A stretch of 64,000 nucleotides of DNA from Anaerolineae bacterium (GTDB lineage: Bacteria; Chloroflexota; Anaerolineae; Aggregatilineales; UBA2796), in assembly GCA_019637555.1 (NCBI GenBank), contig JAHBVK010000005.1, positions 1 to 64,000 on the forward strand, given 5' to 3'. Below the pieces are notes generated by a model. The model was not told where the DNA came from. It saw only the letters and a program-made list of their open reading frames with translations, and ran no database searches. Positions 16,546 to 25,301 of this stretch are shown one piece after another; position 1 is the stretch's first letter, and each line of letters opens with the position of its first letter. The position numbers and the translations under genes are program-made.

Positions 16546-17889
16546 ATGGGTTGTCGATTTCTTATAGGTTGCCTGTTTGTGGTTGCGATCACGGCTTGTT
16601 CGGGCATCACGCCACCGGATGAAACGGGCGCACAAACGCCGCCCACCAGCACACCGATCCCCACCGCGCCCGCCGTCGCCAGACCAACTTATGTGGTGCA
16701 GCGCGGCGATGTGCAAGAAATTCTCGAATTTCCGGGGCGCTGGCAGCCGCGTGATCAGCAGCAGTTGTCGTTCGAGATCGGTGGCACGGTGCGGCGAGTG
16801 AATGTGCGTCAAGGCGATACGGTGACGGCAGGGCAGCTATTAGCCGATTATCAGATCACCGACTTGGAGAACCAGCTTGCCAGCGCCGAACTGCAACTGC
16901 AATCGGCACTCGCCAGCTTGCAATCCGGCGGCGAGAACAGCGTGCAGTCGGTTGCCGATGCCCAGATCGCGCTGGCGAATGCCAAATTGAGTCTCGAAAG
17001 CACGAAGGCGAACAGTCCATGGACATCAGTTACTTCTGCCAAACTCAGCTTAACGAACGCGCAGAACGCCCTGATCAACGCGCAGCGCGCTTATGACGAT
17101 GCCCTTAGCCATCCCGAAAATCCGGCGTCGGTGGTCGATGGCGCGTATCAGGCATTGCAGAGCGCGATCTTGGGGTTAGCAAGCGCACAGGCGGGTTACG
17201 ACTCGGCGGCGCAGAGCTTCAACAACTATCAGTTTCAGATCAAGCAGGCGGAAAATGCCGTGATCGCAGCGAAACTGAACCTCGAAGAAGCATTGAAGGG
17301 TGGCGGCAACAGCAGCGCAACGGAAGCGGTGCGCTCGGCGCAGTTGAGCATCGATCAGATCAAGGCAAACATCGCGCGATCCTCGCTCTATTCGCCTATC
17401 AACGGCGTGGTGCTAGAGGTGAACATCAAGCCGGGAGATCAGGCGGAGGCATACAAGGCAGTGATCACGGTGGGGCTACCAGAGCCGAAGGAGGCAATCG
17501 CCAACCTCGCCATCAGCGACGCGCAAGATTTGAGCGTGGGCTTGGTGGGTGTGTGCTACGTAGTCAACCGCCCTGATACCGCCGTGCAATGTGCAGTGCG
17601 GCGTATCCCTGCCAGCAGCCGCGATGCCGATCAGACCACGCGAGTCGCCGCCTCGTTCGACGGCTTGCAAAACGGACAGTTAATCACGATCCAGATGCCG
17701 CTACAAGTGCGCGAAAACGTGCTGTGGCTGCCTCCCGCTGCAATCCGCACCTTTCAGAACCGCACCTTTGTGGTCTTGGATACACCGGACGGTCCGCGCA
17801 GCGTGGATGTGGAATTGGGACTGCAAACCACAGATCGCATCGAGATCATCAGCGGCGTCAACGAAGGCGACGTGGTACAGGGACCGTGA
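16546..17889 (+). CDS. HlyD/MacA-type efflux adaptor lipoprotein
   Basis: The 447-residue product has a short signal with lipobox Cys-18 (VVAITAC), then a Pro/Thr linker. A biotinyl-lipoyl-like half (IGGTVRRVNVRQGDTVTAGQLLADY) opens the fold, followed by a long alpha-helical hairpin (about residues 90-270, rich in Ala, Gln and Leu with heptad spacing) and the second lipoyl half (SLYSPINGVVLEVNIKPGDQ). The C-terminal beta barrel ends in the RND-adaptor phrase VDVELGLQTTDRIEIISGVNEGD. MacA-type adaptors link a permease to outer partners. The gene begins 5 bases after the permease stop, so it is surely co-transcribed. Confidence 0.92.
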   Translation: MGCRFLIGCLFVVAITACSGITPPDETGAQTPPTSTPIPTAPAVARPTYVVQRGDVQEILEFPGRWQPRDQQQLSFEIGGTVRRVNVRQGDTVTAGQLLADYQITDLENQLASAELQLQSALASLQSGGENSVQSVADAQIALANAKLSLESTKANSPWTSVTSAKLSLTNAQNALINAQRAYDDALSHPENPASVVDGAYQALQSAILGLASAQAGYDSAAQSFNNYQFQIKQAENAVIAAKLNLEEALKGGGNSSATEAVRSAQLSIDQIKANIARSSLYSPINGVVLEVNIKPGDQAEAYKAVITVGLPEPKEAIANLAISDAQDLSVGLVGVCYVVNRPDTAVQCAVRRIPASSRDADQTTRVAASFDGLQNGQLITIQMPLQVRENVLWLPPAAIRTFQNRTFVVLDTPDGPRSVDVELGLQTTDRIEIISGVNEGDVVQGP

Positions 17890-17891
17890 TC

Positions 17892-18833
17892 ATGAGCTAC
17901 ATCAGTTGCAAGCAGATCGTCAAGGTTTACCGCGTGGGCGATCATGAGTTGGTGGCGCTGCGGGGCATCGACTTTGAGATGGAGAAGGGCGAGATCGTCG
18001 CCATCATCGGTCCGAGCGGTGCGGGCAAAAGTTCGCTGCTCAATCTGCTCGGTGGCTTGGATATCCCGACGGCGGGCAAGCTGATCGTAGACGGGCAAAG
18101 TCTGCTGGAATTGAAGGGCAAGCGACTGGCGGATTATCGGTTGCGGCGTGTGGGCTTTTTGTGGCAGCAAGTGGAGCGCAATCTGCTGGCACACCGTTCG
18201 GCGCTGCGGAACGTCGCGCTGCCGATGATGTTGGCGGGAATGGCGTGGCGTGAACGACGACAACGCGCTCACGATCTGCTGGAGGCAGTTGGATTGGAAG
18301 ATCACATGGCGAAGACTCCTGCGCAGCTTTCGATTGGACAGCAGCAGCGAGTCGGGATCGCGGTGGCGCTGGCGAATCAGCCGGGACTGCTGCTCGCCGA
18401 TGAACCAACGGGCGCACTAGATCGCGCCAGTGCCGCACAGGTGATCGCGTTGCTGCGCCAGTTGCGGGAACAGTTCGGGCTGACGATCCTGATGGCGACA
18501 CACGACATGCAAGTCGCCGCCCATGCGGATCGCATTTTGACGCTGCGCGATGGTGCGTTGGGACAAGACTTTTCGCACGGGGACGACTCGAATTCGCAGG
18601 TAGATGCCGAGGGACGCTTGCTGTTACCCGACGCGGTGCGATCCCATTTAACAGAGGCACAGCGGATCGCCATCGAAATTCGTCCTGAAGGAGTGCTGCT
18701 GCGCCCCGAAACTGAGGAGAGTGACGACGCGGGTGCGCTGCTACATGACCTTGTACCACAGGATGCAGCGCCACAGCGACGACGCTGGCGCATCTTCCGC
18801 CGCCAGCGCAGTAACGCGGTTAGCAAATCATGA
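17892..18833 (+). CDS. ABC transporter ATP-binding protein with altered signature motif
   Basis: This 313-residue ATPase of the MacB/LolD class starts at the ATG at 17892, two bases after the adaptor's stop codon. It has Walker A GPSGAGKSS (residues 40-48), Walker B LLLADEPTGALD and the switch His in MATHDMQ. The ABC signature reads LSIGQQQRVGIA instead of LSGGQ. A C-terminal extension of about 85 residues (from near 230) follows the nucleotide-binding domain and holds an acidic segment and a basic RRRWRIFRRQR tail. It pairs with the next ATPase; the two could form a heterodimer with one weakened site, although the motif change here is mild. Its stop codon overlaps the next start (ATGA). Confidence 0.9.
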   Translation: MSYISCKQIVKVYRVGDHELVALRGIDFEMEKGEIVAIIGPSGAGKSSLLNLLGGLDIPTAGKLIVDGQSLLELKGKRLADYRLRRVGFLWQQVERNLLAHRSALRNVALPMMLAGMAWRERRQRAHDLLEAVGLEDHMAKTPAQLSIGQQQRVGIAVALANQPGLLLADEPTGALDRASAAQVIALLRQLREQFGLTILMATHDMQVAAHADRILTLRDGALGQDFSHGDDSNSQVDAEGRLLLPDAVRSHLTEAQRIAIEIRPEGVLLRPETEESDDAGALLHDLVPQDAAPQRRRWRIFRRQRSNAVSKS

Positions 18834-19591
18834 TCGACTCATCAGCGGAAGAGAACCGCGTGGTGGTGCGGAGTCTGCGGCGTAGTTTTGGCGAAGGCGC
18901 GAACGTCGTTCATATCCTCAACGGCTTGGCACTGACCGCGCAGACTGGCGAGTTGGTGGCGCTGTACGGTCCATCGGGCAGCGGCAAGACTACGCTGCTC
19001 AACCTGATCGGCGCATTGGATCGCCCGAACGAAGGATCGATCACGGTGTGTGGGCAGGACATCCTGAAAATGTCAGATCGGGCGCGCACGCAGTTCCGCC
19101 GACGGCAGATCGGCTTCGTGTTCCAGAACTATACACTGCTGCCCACTTACAGCGCCGCCGAGAATATCGATCTGGTGCTGCGACTGTGGGGGATCGGTTA
19201 CTTCGAGCGCCGTCGTCGGATACGCTCTGCGCTAGAAGCGGTAGGACTGAGCGCGTGGGCGAGTCATGTGCCTAACGAGTTAAGCGGCGGACAGCGGCAG
19301 CGGGTAGCGATTGCGCGGGCGTTGGCGTTGAGAGCACCGCTGGTACTTGCCGACGAGCCGACCAGCGGACTTGATACGCGTACAGCACGGCGGGTGATGA
19401 GTTTGTTTCGCGGCGTGGCGCAGGCGCAGGGGACGACCTTCCTGATAGTGTCCCACGATCCGATGATCACCGATTACGTGGATAGTGCTTACGACTTGCA
19501 AGATGGTCGCTTGGTCAGGCGTGCGGCTAACGATCAGGATTCGCCTGCGGAACAGAGTCTGCAACTTCAGTTAGAGGTGGTACATGATTAA
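18830..19591 (+). CDS. ABC transporter ATP-binding protein (LolD/MacB class)
   Basis: This 253-residue ATPase has canonical motifs: Walker A GPSGSGKTT, signature LSGGQRQRVAIA, Walker B LVLADEPTSGLD and switch His in VSHDP. FVFQNYTLLPTYSAAENI carries the Q loop. It overlaps the preceding ATPase by 4 bases (ATGA) and the following LysM gene by 8 bases, so expression of the three is tightly coupled. With a single large permease in the operon, the two ATPases presumably form a heterodimer serving it. Confidence 0.93.
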   Translation: MIDSSAEENRVVVRSLRRSFGEGANVVHILNGLALTAQTGELVALYGPSGSGKTTLLNLIGALDRPNEGSITVCGQDILKMSDRARTQFRRRQIGFVFQNYTLLPTYSAAENIDLVLRLWGIGYFERRRRIRSALEAVGLSAWASHVPNELSGGQRQRVAIARALALRAPLVLADEPTSGLDTRTARRVMSLFRGVAQAQGTTFLIVSHDPMITDYVDSAYDLQDGRLVRRAANDQDSPAEQSLQLQLEVVHD

Positions 19592-20468
19592 TCAACATGT
19601 GATGAGGCTGCTTCGGCACACGTGGCTGTTCGCGGTGATCGGGCTGGCATGGCTGACCAGCGCCTGTAATTTGCCGCTGGAAGCGCCAAACGCACGACCA
19701 ACCGCGAACGCTTCGGGGACGGCGATAGCACAGGTGAGCACAGCTACCGCCACGGAGACGATCCCGCCAAATACGCCGTTGGCGACGCTGACGCCATCCA
19801 AGACACTGCGCCCGCCGCCGACGTTCGAGCCACCGACACCGACTCAGCTCGCCACTATGACGCCAACCGTCGCGCCCACAGCGACACTGGATCTGAGCGT
19901 GTCGATCCCGAACCTGAATGGCGCGGAAACTGCCACACCGACCAGCGAAGTCGGCTGCGAACCGCGCAAGGAGTGGAAACTGCGCTATACCGTTGTGCGT
20001 GATGATGCGCTGTCCAAGATCGCGGATTTGTACGGTACGACGGTGGACGAACTTGTCAAGGCGAACTGCCTGAAAGATAAGAACATGATCGTGATCGGAC
20101 AGGAACTGCGTGTTCCGGGCACCGCGCAACCCGTTGTTCCCTACAAATGCGAACAGTGGGAAGTGCTGACTCCGCTAAACGGTACGCAAGCGATCCCCGG
20201 TAATGGCAGTCTGACTTTCAATTGGCGCGGACCGCGTGCGGCACACAATTTGATCCGCATTTTTAGACCGGACGGCAGCAAGGTGGAGTTCGTGCTCGAT
20301 CTACGGCAAAACGAGACTATTGATCTGGCGGAACATCTGCCGCAGCAAGGCTGGTATTCGTGGTACGTCTATCCGCTGGATGCGAATTACGCGCAAATTC
20401 CCTGTCAGGAAGGCGGACCATGGACGTTCCTGAAGGCGCAAGCTGTCGAAGAACCGACTTTGCCTTAA
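19584..20468 (+). CDS. LysM-domain lipoprotein of the efflux operon
   Basis: The 294-residue protein begins with a lipoprotein signal (lipobox Cys-28 in AWLTSAC) and a Thr/Pro-rich linker to about residue 125. One LysM module follows (RYTVVRDDALSKIADLYG to VIGQELRVPG), which binds peptidoglycan-like glycans. A C-terminal beta domain of about 95 residues follows (WEVLTPLNGTQAIPGNGSL, then WYSWYVYPLDANY), resembling the WD-like or fibronectin-type folds of Chloroflexota surface proteins. Its start overlaps the second ATPase by 8 bases behind an AGAGG site, so it belongs to the MacAB-like operon. It may tether the complex to the wall. Its last bases overlap the stop codon of the convergent isomerase gene. 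Confidence 0.85.
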   Translation: MINQHVMRLLRHTWLFAVIGLAWLTSACNLPLEAPNARPTANASGTAIAQVSTATATETIPPNTPLATLTPSKTLRPPPTFEPPTPTQLATMTPTVAPTATLDLSVSIPNLNGAETATPTSEVGCEPRKEWKLRYTVVRDDALSKIADLYGTTVDELVKANCLKDKNMIVIGQELRVPGTAQPVVPYKCEQWEVLTPLNGTQAIPGNGSLTFNWRGPRAAHNLIRIFRPDGSKVEFVLDLRQNETIDLAEHLPQQGWYSWYVYPLDANYAQIPCQEGGPWTFLKAQAVEEPTLP

Positions 20469-21232
20469 GTCACATCGCAGGTGTCGAAGGCAGCTTTTAG
20501 CGCCAACAGCGGATCGCCTAGCGGGTGAAACTCGTGACCGAGATAGCCCTGATAACCTGATTCGAGGATGGCGCGAACGATAGGAGGGTAATTCAGCTCT
20601 TGCGTGTCATCCAGATCGTGACGTCCGGGATTGCCTGCGGTGTGATAGTGTGCGAAATATGCGTGCCGCTGGCGGATCGTGTTGATGATGTCGCCTTCCA
20701 TGATCTGCATGTGGAAGATGTCGTAGAGCAGTTTGACGTAAGGGGAGTTGACCAGTTCGCAGACTTTGACTCCCCACCCTGAATTATCCGCCTCGTAATT
20801 TCTGGTTGGCAGCTTGCTGTTGAGGAGTTCCAGCACCAATGTGACCTTCGCCTGTGCCGCGAACTCCGCTAACTGTCGTAAATTCTCCGCCGTGATTTGT
20901 GCGGCGGTGTCGGGATCGACACCGTAGCGGTTGCCGCTGAACACCAGCAGAGTAGGGATGTGCCACTTGACTGCTAGATCGAGTCTGTCGCGCACCGGTC
21001 GTTCAAGATCAGGCAAGTTCTCACGGCGATTCAGTCCTTCGGGCGCCAGTGGAAAGGCAGTGACGGCGGCGATCTCTAAGCCGTGATCGTGAATCAACTG
21101 CCAATATTCCGGTTCTACCAGTTCGACTCCGCGATAGCCGATACTCGCCGCCGTGCTGACGAGCTTCTCAGCGGGAGTGTCATCGCGGGCGAAGCATGAC
21201 CAGACGAACGATTGTTTGATCGGCGTAGTCAT
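20465..21232 (-). CDS. Hydroxypyruvate isomerase-like sugar phosphate isomerase/epimerase
   Basis: This 255-residue TIM-barrel protein of the xylose isomerase-like superfamily shows IGYRGVELVEPE near the start, a metal-binding set LVLELLNSK (Glu), LLYDIFHMQIMEGD (Asp and His) and YLGHEFHPLGDP (Glu near the end), and YFAHYHTAGNPGRHD. That layout matches the hydroxypyruvate isomerase group, although in catabolic operons such proteins often act on other keto-sugars. It is the last gene of the LacI-headed ABC operon on the minus strand; one base separates its ATG from the stop of the dehydrogenase before it. Confidence 0.85.
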   Translation of the reverse strand: MTTPIKQSFVWSCFARDDTPAEKLVSTAASIGYRGVELVEPEYWQLIHDHGLEIAAVTAFPLAPEGLNRRENLPDLERPVRDRLDLAVKWHIPTLLVFSGNRYGVDPDTAAQITAENLRQLAEFAAQAKVTLVLELLNSKLPTRNYEADNSGWGVKVCELVNSPYVKLLYDIFHMQIMEGDIINTIRQRHAYFAHYHTAGNPGRHDLDDTQELNYPPIVRAILESGYQGYLGHEFHPLGDPLLALKAAFDTCDVT

Positions 21233-21233
21233 C

Positions 21234-22268
21234 TCAGGGGGTCACTTTCTTGATGGTGTTGGTCATGTAGCGGCGGATCAGTTCGGGCTGCGCCACTTGC
21301 AACCGCTGTGGCGGAAAGCCCTGCGTAATTGCGGTTAGGTCATCGATCACCATGCTGCCGATGTCCCATAACGCTTCCTCGACAGGTCCGGCGCGGTGAG
21401 CGGAGAGCACGGCGTTCTCGGCGGAGCGCAGTGGATGGTCGTAAGCGAGGGGTTCGGTGGGAAACACGTCAATCCCCGCCTTGAAGCGACCTGCCACCAC
21501 CAGATCGGTGAGCGCCTCGAAATCAACGACGTGGGCGCGGCTGACCAGCACCAGTACCGCATTTGGTTGGATGCGTTCGAGCATGGTACGCGATAGCAGT
21601 GCCTGATTCTCGGAAGTGGGCGCTGCCAGCACGAAGATCACGCGGGAAGTCTCCAGCAGTTGTTCTAGCGAGATCGGAGTAACGCCCTGTGAGCGCAGAT
21701 AGCCATCGACCAGCCAAGGATCGTAAACACTGATCGGACAGCCGAACGGTTGCAACAGCGGCTGTAATGCCCGCGCCAAACTGCCGTAGCCGATGAAGCC
21801 GACAGGTTTGTTGAACAGCATGAACGTGCCCACATTGCCCGCGTGCAGCCACTGCTCCTGACCAACTCGCATGGCGCGGTCATTAGAACTGATGCTGCGA
21901 GAGGCAGACAGCGCTAATGCTAACGCCATCTCCGCAACAGGACGGGCGAACGCCGGAGCCGCCGACAGGATGCGGATGCCCTGCGCGAAGCAGTAATCGT
22001 AATCGAGGTTGCGCGGCATACCGCCAGAAACGGTGAGAATGCCACGCAGCGAAGGTAGTGCAGGCAAAATGTCGCCGTAGCGCCAATCCGCACACACGAC
22101 GGCGCTGGCAGTAGTCAACGCTTGACGCGCTTCGTCCAGCGGCATCGGCTCATCTTTGCCCCAGATCACCTCGAACTGATCGTGCAGGCGGGCGAGGTCA
22201 TCAGCGGAGAAAATTTCGGACATTTGGCGAAAGTGGGGATCAACGAGGACAACGGGTTTCTCAGACAT
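21234..22268 (-). CDS. D-isomer-specific 2-hydroxyacid dehydrogenase family protein
   Basis: This 344-residue NAD(P)-dependent oxidoreductase has a Rossmann motif in VGFIGYGSLARAL (about residues 150-162), preceded by the ASRSISSNDRAMR linker. The substrate-domain Arg is in LVLVSRAHVVD, Glu in DVFPTEPL, and the catalytic His in VLSAHRAGPVEEALWDIG. Such enzymes interconvert 2-keto and 2-hydroxy acids, including hydroxypyruvate and glycerate. With the adjacent isomerase-like gene it could finish the breakdown of the imported sugar. The upstream ribosome site is weak; coupling to the preceding glycosidase gene (33-base gap) is likely. Confidence 0.87.
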   Translation of the reverse strand: MSEKPVVLVDPHFRQMSEIFSADDLARLHDQFEVIWGKDEPMPLDEARQALTTASAVVCADWRYGDILPALPSLRGILTVSGGMPRNLDYDYCFAQGIRILSAAPAFARPVAEMALALALSASRSISSNDRAMRVGQEQWLHAGNVGTFMLFNKPVGFIGYGSLARALQPLLQPFGCPISVYDPWLVDGYLRSQGVTPISLEQLLETSRVIFVLAAPTSENQALLSRTMLERIQPNAVLVLVSRAHVVDFEALTDLVVAGRFKAGIDVFPTEPLAYDHPLRSAENAVLSAHRAGPVEEALWDIGSMVIDDLTAITQGFPPQRLQVAQPELIRRYMTNTIKKVTP

Positions 22269-22301
22269 AGCTTAATGCCTTTGTTGTGATGTAAGTATTG
22301 G

Positions 22302-24140
22302 TCAATACAAGGATGGTTGTAACTGGCGACGGTGACGCTCCAGCAGATACCACGCGACAGCAGCACCGGGCCACGCGAACCAGTGTCGGGAAAGCACCGT
22401 ACCGGAGTCCGCTTCGTAGCCTTCCGGTAGTGCGCCATCCCACTGCGCCGCGCGTTTCAGGTTGTTCCATGCACGTGCCACGCTAACTTCATCGTTCATC
22501 AGATCGGCGGCGATCAATGCCTGCAAATCACCGAGCGCCCACGGTGCCCGCGTATGCACCGAGCCAAGATGACCAGCGTAGTAGCCACCCATATTGCGCT
22601 CGGAGAAGGCGAACTTCAGCGTTTCGCGCCAGACAGGATCAGCCGAATCGATTAAGCCCCACAACGGCGCGAGCACTAACGGTAGATCGTTGGCGTCGTG
22701 GTAAAAGTGGTATTGTCCCTGTCCATCGGTGGCGTAGGCAAACATGAGCACTCCTTCATGTTCTGCCACGAAATATCGTTGGATTGAATGCTGAGTTTCT
22801 TTAGCTAAAGATTCCCACTGCGGATCGCCGTCAAGCTGGTGTAGCCGATTGAACACGCGCCACAACAGCAGATGACTGCTCAGATGGTAGGGAAAGTGGA
22901 TCGGATCGTCGGCTGGTGTTTCGTCGGTGGGTAGTAGCAGACCGGAACTGGTGGGATACCGACGCGCTAGCAAACTCTCGATCAGCGGGCGGATGTGCGG
23001 GCGCAGCCGTTCAAGGGTGGATTGATCATCCGTCTCCAGCACGTAATCCGCTAGTTCGAGCAAAGGGAAAAGCTGTTGATCGAGCTGAAACGCCGCATCT
23101 TTGATCCTGCCGTTCGCTAGATAACAGCGTCCCCATGCGCCATCGAGTCGGTCCGCCTGCTCGAACATCCAGATCAGGTGGCGACGGACGACGGTGTGCG
23201 TATTCTGATGTCCATGCAGTAACGCCAGCGCCATATAGTAGGCATCTCGATTCCACGACAGCGGCAGCAGCATGTGGTCGGTGAACAGGCAGACTCCAGC
23301 ACCAACGGGTATTCCCAGTGCCAAGCTGTAGCTTAGACCGCGCCGGAGGATCAAAGAATCGGGTATATCGTGCCAGCGTTGTCGCCATTGGCGAAGCTGA
23401 TGCTCTAACACGGCGTATGCATCCAACTGCGACAGGCGCTGCACTTGGGCTATCGCTTCATCCGGTGTTTCGCCCAACCCGTAGATCAGTACTGATCTAC
23501 CCACCTGACCGGAAATAGAAAGGTTTATCGGGTCGCCATCTTGCTCTTGGATCAGCAGTTTCTGAGGTGGAAAGGCAGCGATAGCAACCGCGTGTGGCAG
23601 GTCGGCGTTGTGGACAATCAGAATACCGTCTTGGAACATAATGCTGGTCTTGGCGGAGACAGGTGTCAGCGGTCCGCCTTCAGTGATCTGTGTGTAGGCG
23701 CAGCGTTGGATGCTGACTCGCCCCGTCCAGCGCGGCATGATATGCTGCGTTTCCCAGATCTGGATCACGCCGCCAGCGAGAGCAAACGTAGTGCAACTGG
23801 CATCGCTATTGTCAGCGAAAATCAGGCGATGACGGGGAACGACTCCTTCGAGTAGTTCTAGTTCGGTCTCACGCGTAGGTAAGTTAAAGGTATAGCCAAT
23901 GCCATCAAGTGAAGCTAAATCGGCGCGGTAACGACGCACACTGGCGCTGTCGTAGCGATCTGCCTCAGTAAAAGGTAGCGCCGAGGTGAAAGTAACATAA
24001 CCATGTTTCGGATGATAATTATTTAGCGCAATAATCCTGCCAACATGATCGAGGCTGCCATTAATTCCTAACCCGCCGTCGGCACAGAAATCACTGAAAT
24101 CCAGCGGCTTACGTCGCTGCCCTGTGAGCGAGATGCTCAT
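22302..24140 (-). CDS. Six-hairpin glycosidase (glucoamylase/GH63-like, family uncertain)
   Basis: The 612-residue protein has an N-terminal beta-sandwich (about 1-230) and an (alpha/alpha)6 catalytic domain (about 250-610). Recognisable motifs are LPLSWNRDAYYMALALL, AAFQLDQQLFPLLELADYVL and GYYAGHLGSVHTRAPWALGD, in the style of glucoamylase and GH63 enzymes; catalytic acids cannot be assigned safely. It has no signal peptide and probably cleaves a short imported glycoside in the cytoplasm. The ATG at 24140 was chosen because it overlaps the stop of the ATPase gene (ATGA), which indicates coupling. It sits between the importer and the dehydrogenase/isomerase pair. Confidence 0.78.
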   Translation of the reverse strand: MSISLTGQRRKPLDFSDFCADGGLGINGSLDHVGRIIALNNYHPKHGYVTFTSALPFTEADRYDSASVRRYRADLASLDGIGYTFNLPTRETELELLEGVVPRHRLIFADNSDASCTTFALAGGVIQIWETQHIMPRWTGRVSIQRCAYTQITEGGPLTPVSAKTSIMFQDGILIVHNADLPHAVAIAAFPPQKLLIQEQDGDPINLSISGQVGRSVLIYGLGETPDEAIAQVQRLSQLDAYAVLEHQLRQWRQRWHDIPDSLILRRGLSYSLALGIPVGAGVCLFTDHMLLPLSWNRDAYYMALALLHGHQNTHTVVRRHLIWMFEQADRLDGAWGRCYLANGRIKDAAFQLDQQLFPLLELADYVLETDDQSTLERLRPHIRPLIESLLARRYPTSSGLLLPTDETPADDPIHFPYHLSSHLLLWRVFNRLHQLDGDPQWESLAKETQHSIQRYFVAEHEGVLMFAYATDGQGQYHFYHDANDLPLVLAPLWGLIDSADPVWRETLKFAFSERNMGGYYAGHLGSVHTRAPWALGDLQALIAADLMNDEVSVARAWNNLKRAAQWDGALPEGYEADSGTVLSRHWFAWPGAAVAWYLLERHRRQLQPSLY

Positions 24141-25255
24141 GCTAGTTGCTTCTCCGTCGCTGATGCAGTAGTGATTGAATCGCCTGAATCTCGATCCAGC
24201 AGGCGTATCTTCGCTGGCGGGATACGTAGCCACACTGTTCCACCTGCGCTGACAGGGAAATCCGGATGCGTCGAGACCTTGATCGTGTCGCCGCCGAGCT
24301 TTACGGTGAGCAGATTCTGTGATCCGAGTGGTTCAACTACCTGAACTGTGACAGGCAGCGCATTGGGTGCGGATTCGGAGAGCGTCTCGATGTTCTCGGC
24401 GCGGATGCCCACATCAATCACCTTGCCGTCGTATGGTCGCAGCGCCGCGTGAAGATCGACTGGCGGATCAAGTGCGAAGTCGCCAAGGCGGATAGTTGGT
24501 TTGCCGTTGGCATATTGCACCTGACCAGTCATGAAGTTCATCGGCGGGTTGCCAATAAAACTGCCAACGAACAGGTTAGCAGGTTGATCGTAAAGCTGCA
24601 TCGGGCTATCGACTTGCAGTAGTTTGCCGCTGCGCATCACGGCGATACGATCCCCCATACTCATCGCTTCGATCTGGTCGTGTGTCACGTAAATGGTGGT
24701 GACACCTAACTTAGAGAGCAGTGATTTGAGTTCGGCGCGCATCTCCAAACGAAGCAGTGCATCGAGGTTGCTCAGTGGCTCGTCCATTAACAGCACTGTG
24801 GTATTGACGGCAATCGCGCGGGCAACGGCAATACGCTGCCGCTGCCCACCGCTCATCTGGCTGGGATAGCGATCTAGCATCCCTTCGATGTGCAGCAGTT
24901 TGGCAGCGTTCATCACGCGATCATCGGTTTCCGCTTTGGAGGCTTTACGCATCTTCAGGCCGAAGGCAATATTATCGAAGACCTTCATATGCGGGAAGAT
25001 GGCGTAGTTTTGAAAAACCATCGAGATGTTACGCTCACGCGGTGGCAAGTAGGTGATGTCTTTACCATCAATGGTAATGCGCCCCGAGTCCAGCATCCCT
25101 AAGCCAGCGACGGCACGCAGTAACGTGGTTTTGCCACAACCGCTTGGTCCGAGCAGCACTACGAATTCTTGATCGTGGATAGTCAGGCTAACGTTGTCAA
25201 TGGCGACGAATTTGCCGAAGCGCTTCACCGCATTTTCGATAATGATTTCAGCCAT
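24137..25255 (-). CDS. Sugar ABC importer ATPase (MalK/UgpC/MsmK type)
   Basis: This 372-residue ATPase of the CUT1 class has Walker A GPSGCGKTT, signature MSGGQRQRIAVARA, Walker B VLLMDEPLSNLD and switch His in VTHDQIEAMSMGD. A C-terminal regulatory OB-fold (TOBE) region from about residue 240 includes VDVGIRAENIETL. It energises the two permeases encoded just before it. It is the only ATPase of this type in the window, so it may also serve the importer at 51182-54476, which has none; sharing of such ATPases is established for MsmK in streptococci, but here it is an inference. Confidence 0.95.
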   Translation of the reverse strand: MAEIIIENAVKRFGKFVAIDNVSLTIHDQEFVVLLGPSGCGKTTLLRAVAGLGMLDSGRITIDGKDITYLPPRERNISMVFQNYAIFPHMKVFDNIAFGLKMRKASKAETDDRVMNAAKLLHIEGMLDRYPSQMSGGQRQRIAVARAIAVNTTVLLMDEPLSNLDALLRLEMRAELKSLLSKLGVTTIYVTHDQIEAMSMGDRIAVMRSGKLLQVDSPMQLYDQPANLFVGSFIGNPPMNFMTGQVQYANGKPTIRLGDFALDPPVDLHAALRPYDGKVIDVGIRAENIETLSESAPNALPVTVQVVEPLGSQNLLTVKLGGDTIKVSTHPDFPVSAGGTVWLRIPPAKIRLLDRDSGDSITTASATEKQLA

Positions 25256-25301
25256 CTCTTAATTACCAGCCTTTCACTCTCTAATGCAGCAGCGTTTCAG
25301 A

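Noticed and set aside
18040-18774. 244-codon minus-strand frame inside the first ATPase gene
   Set aside because: The plus strand carries clear Walker and signature motifs; the frame has no ribosome site and a shadow-like composition.
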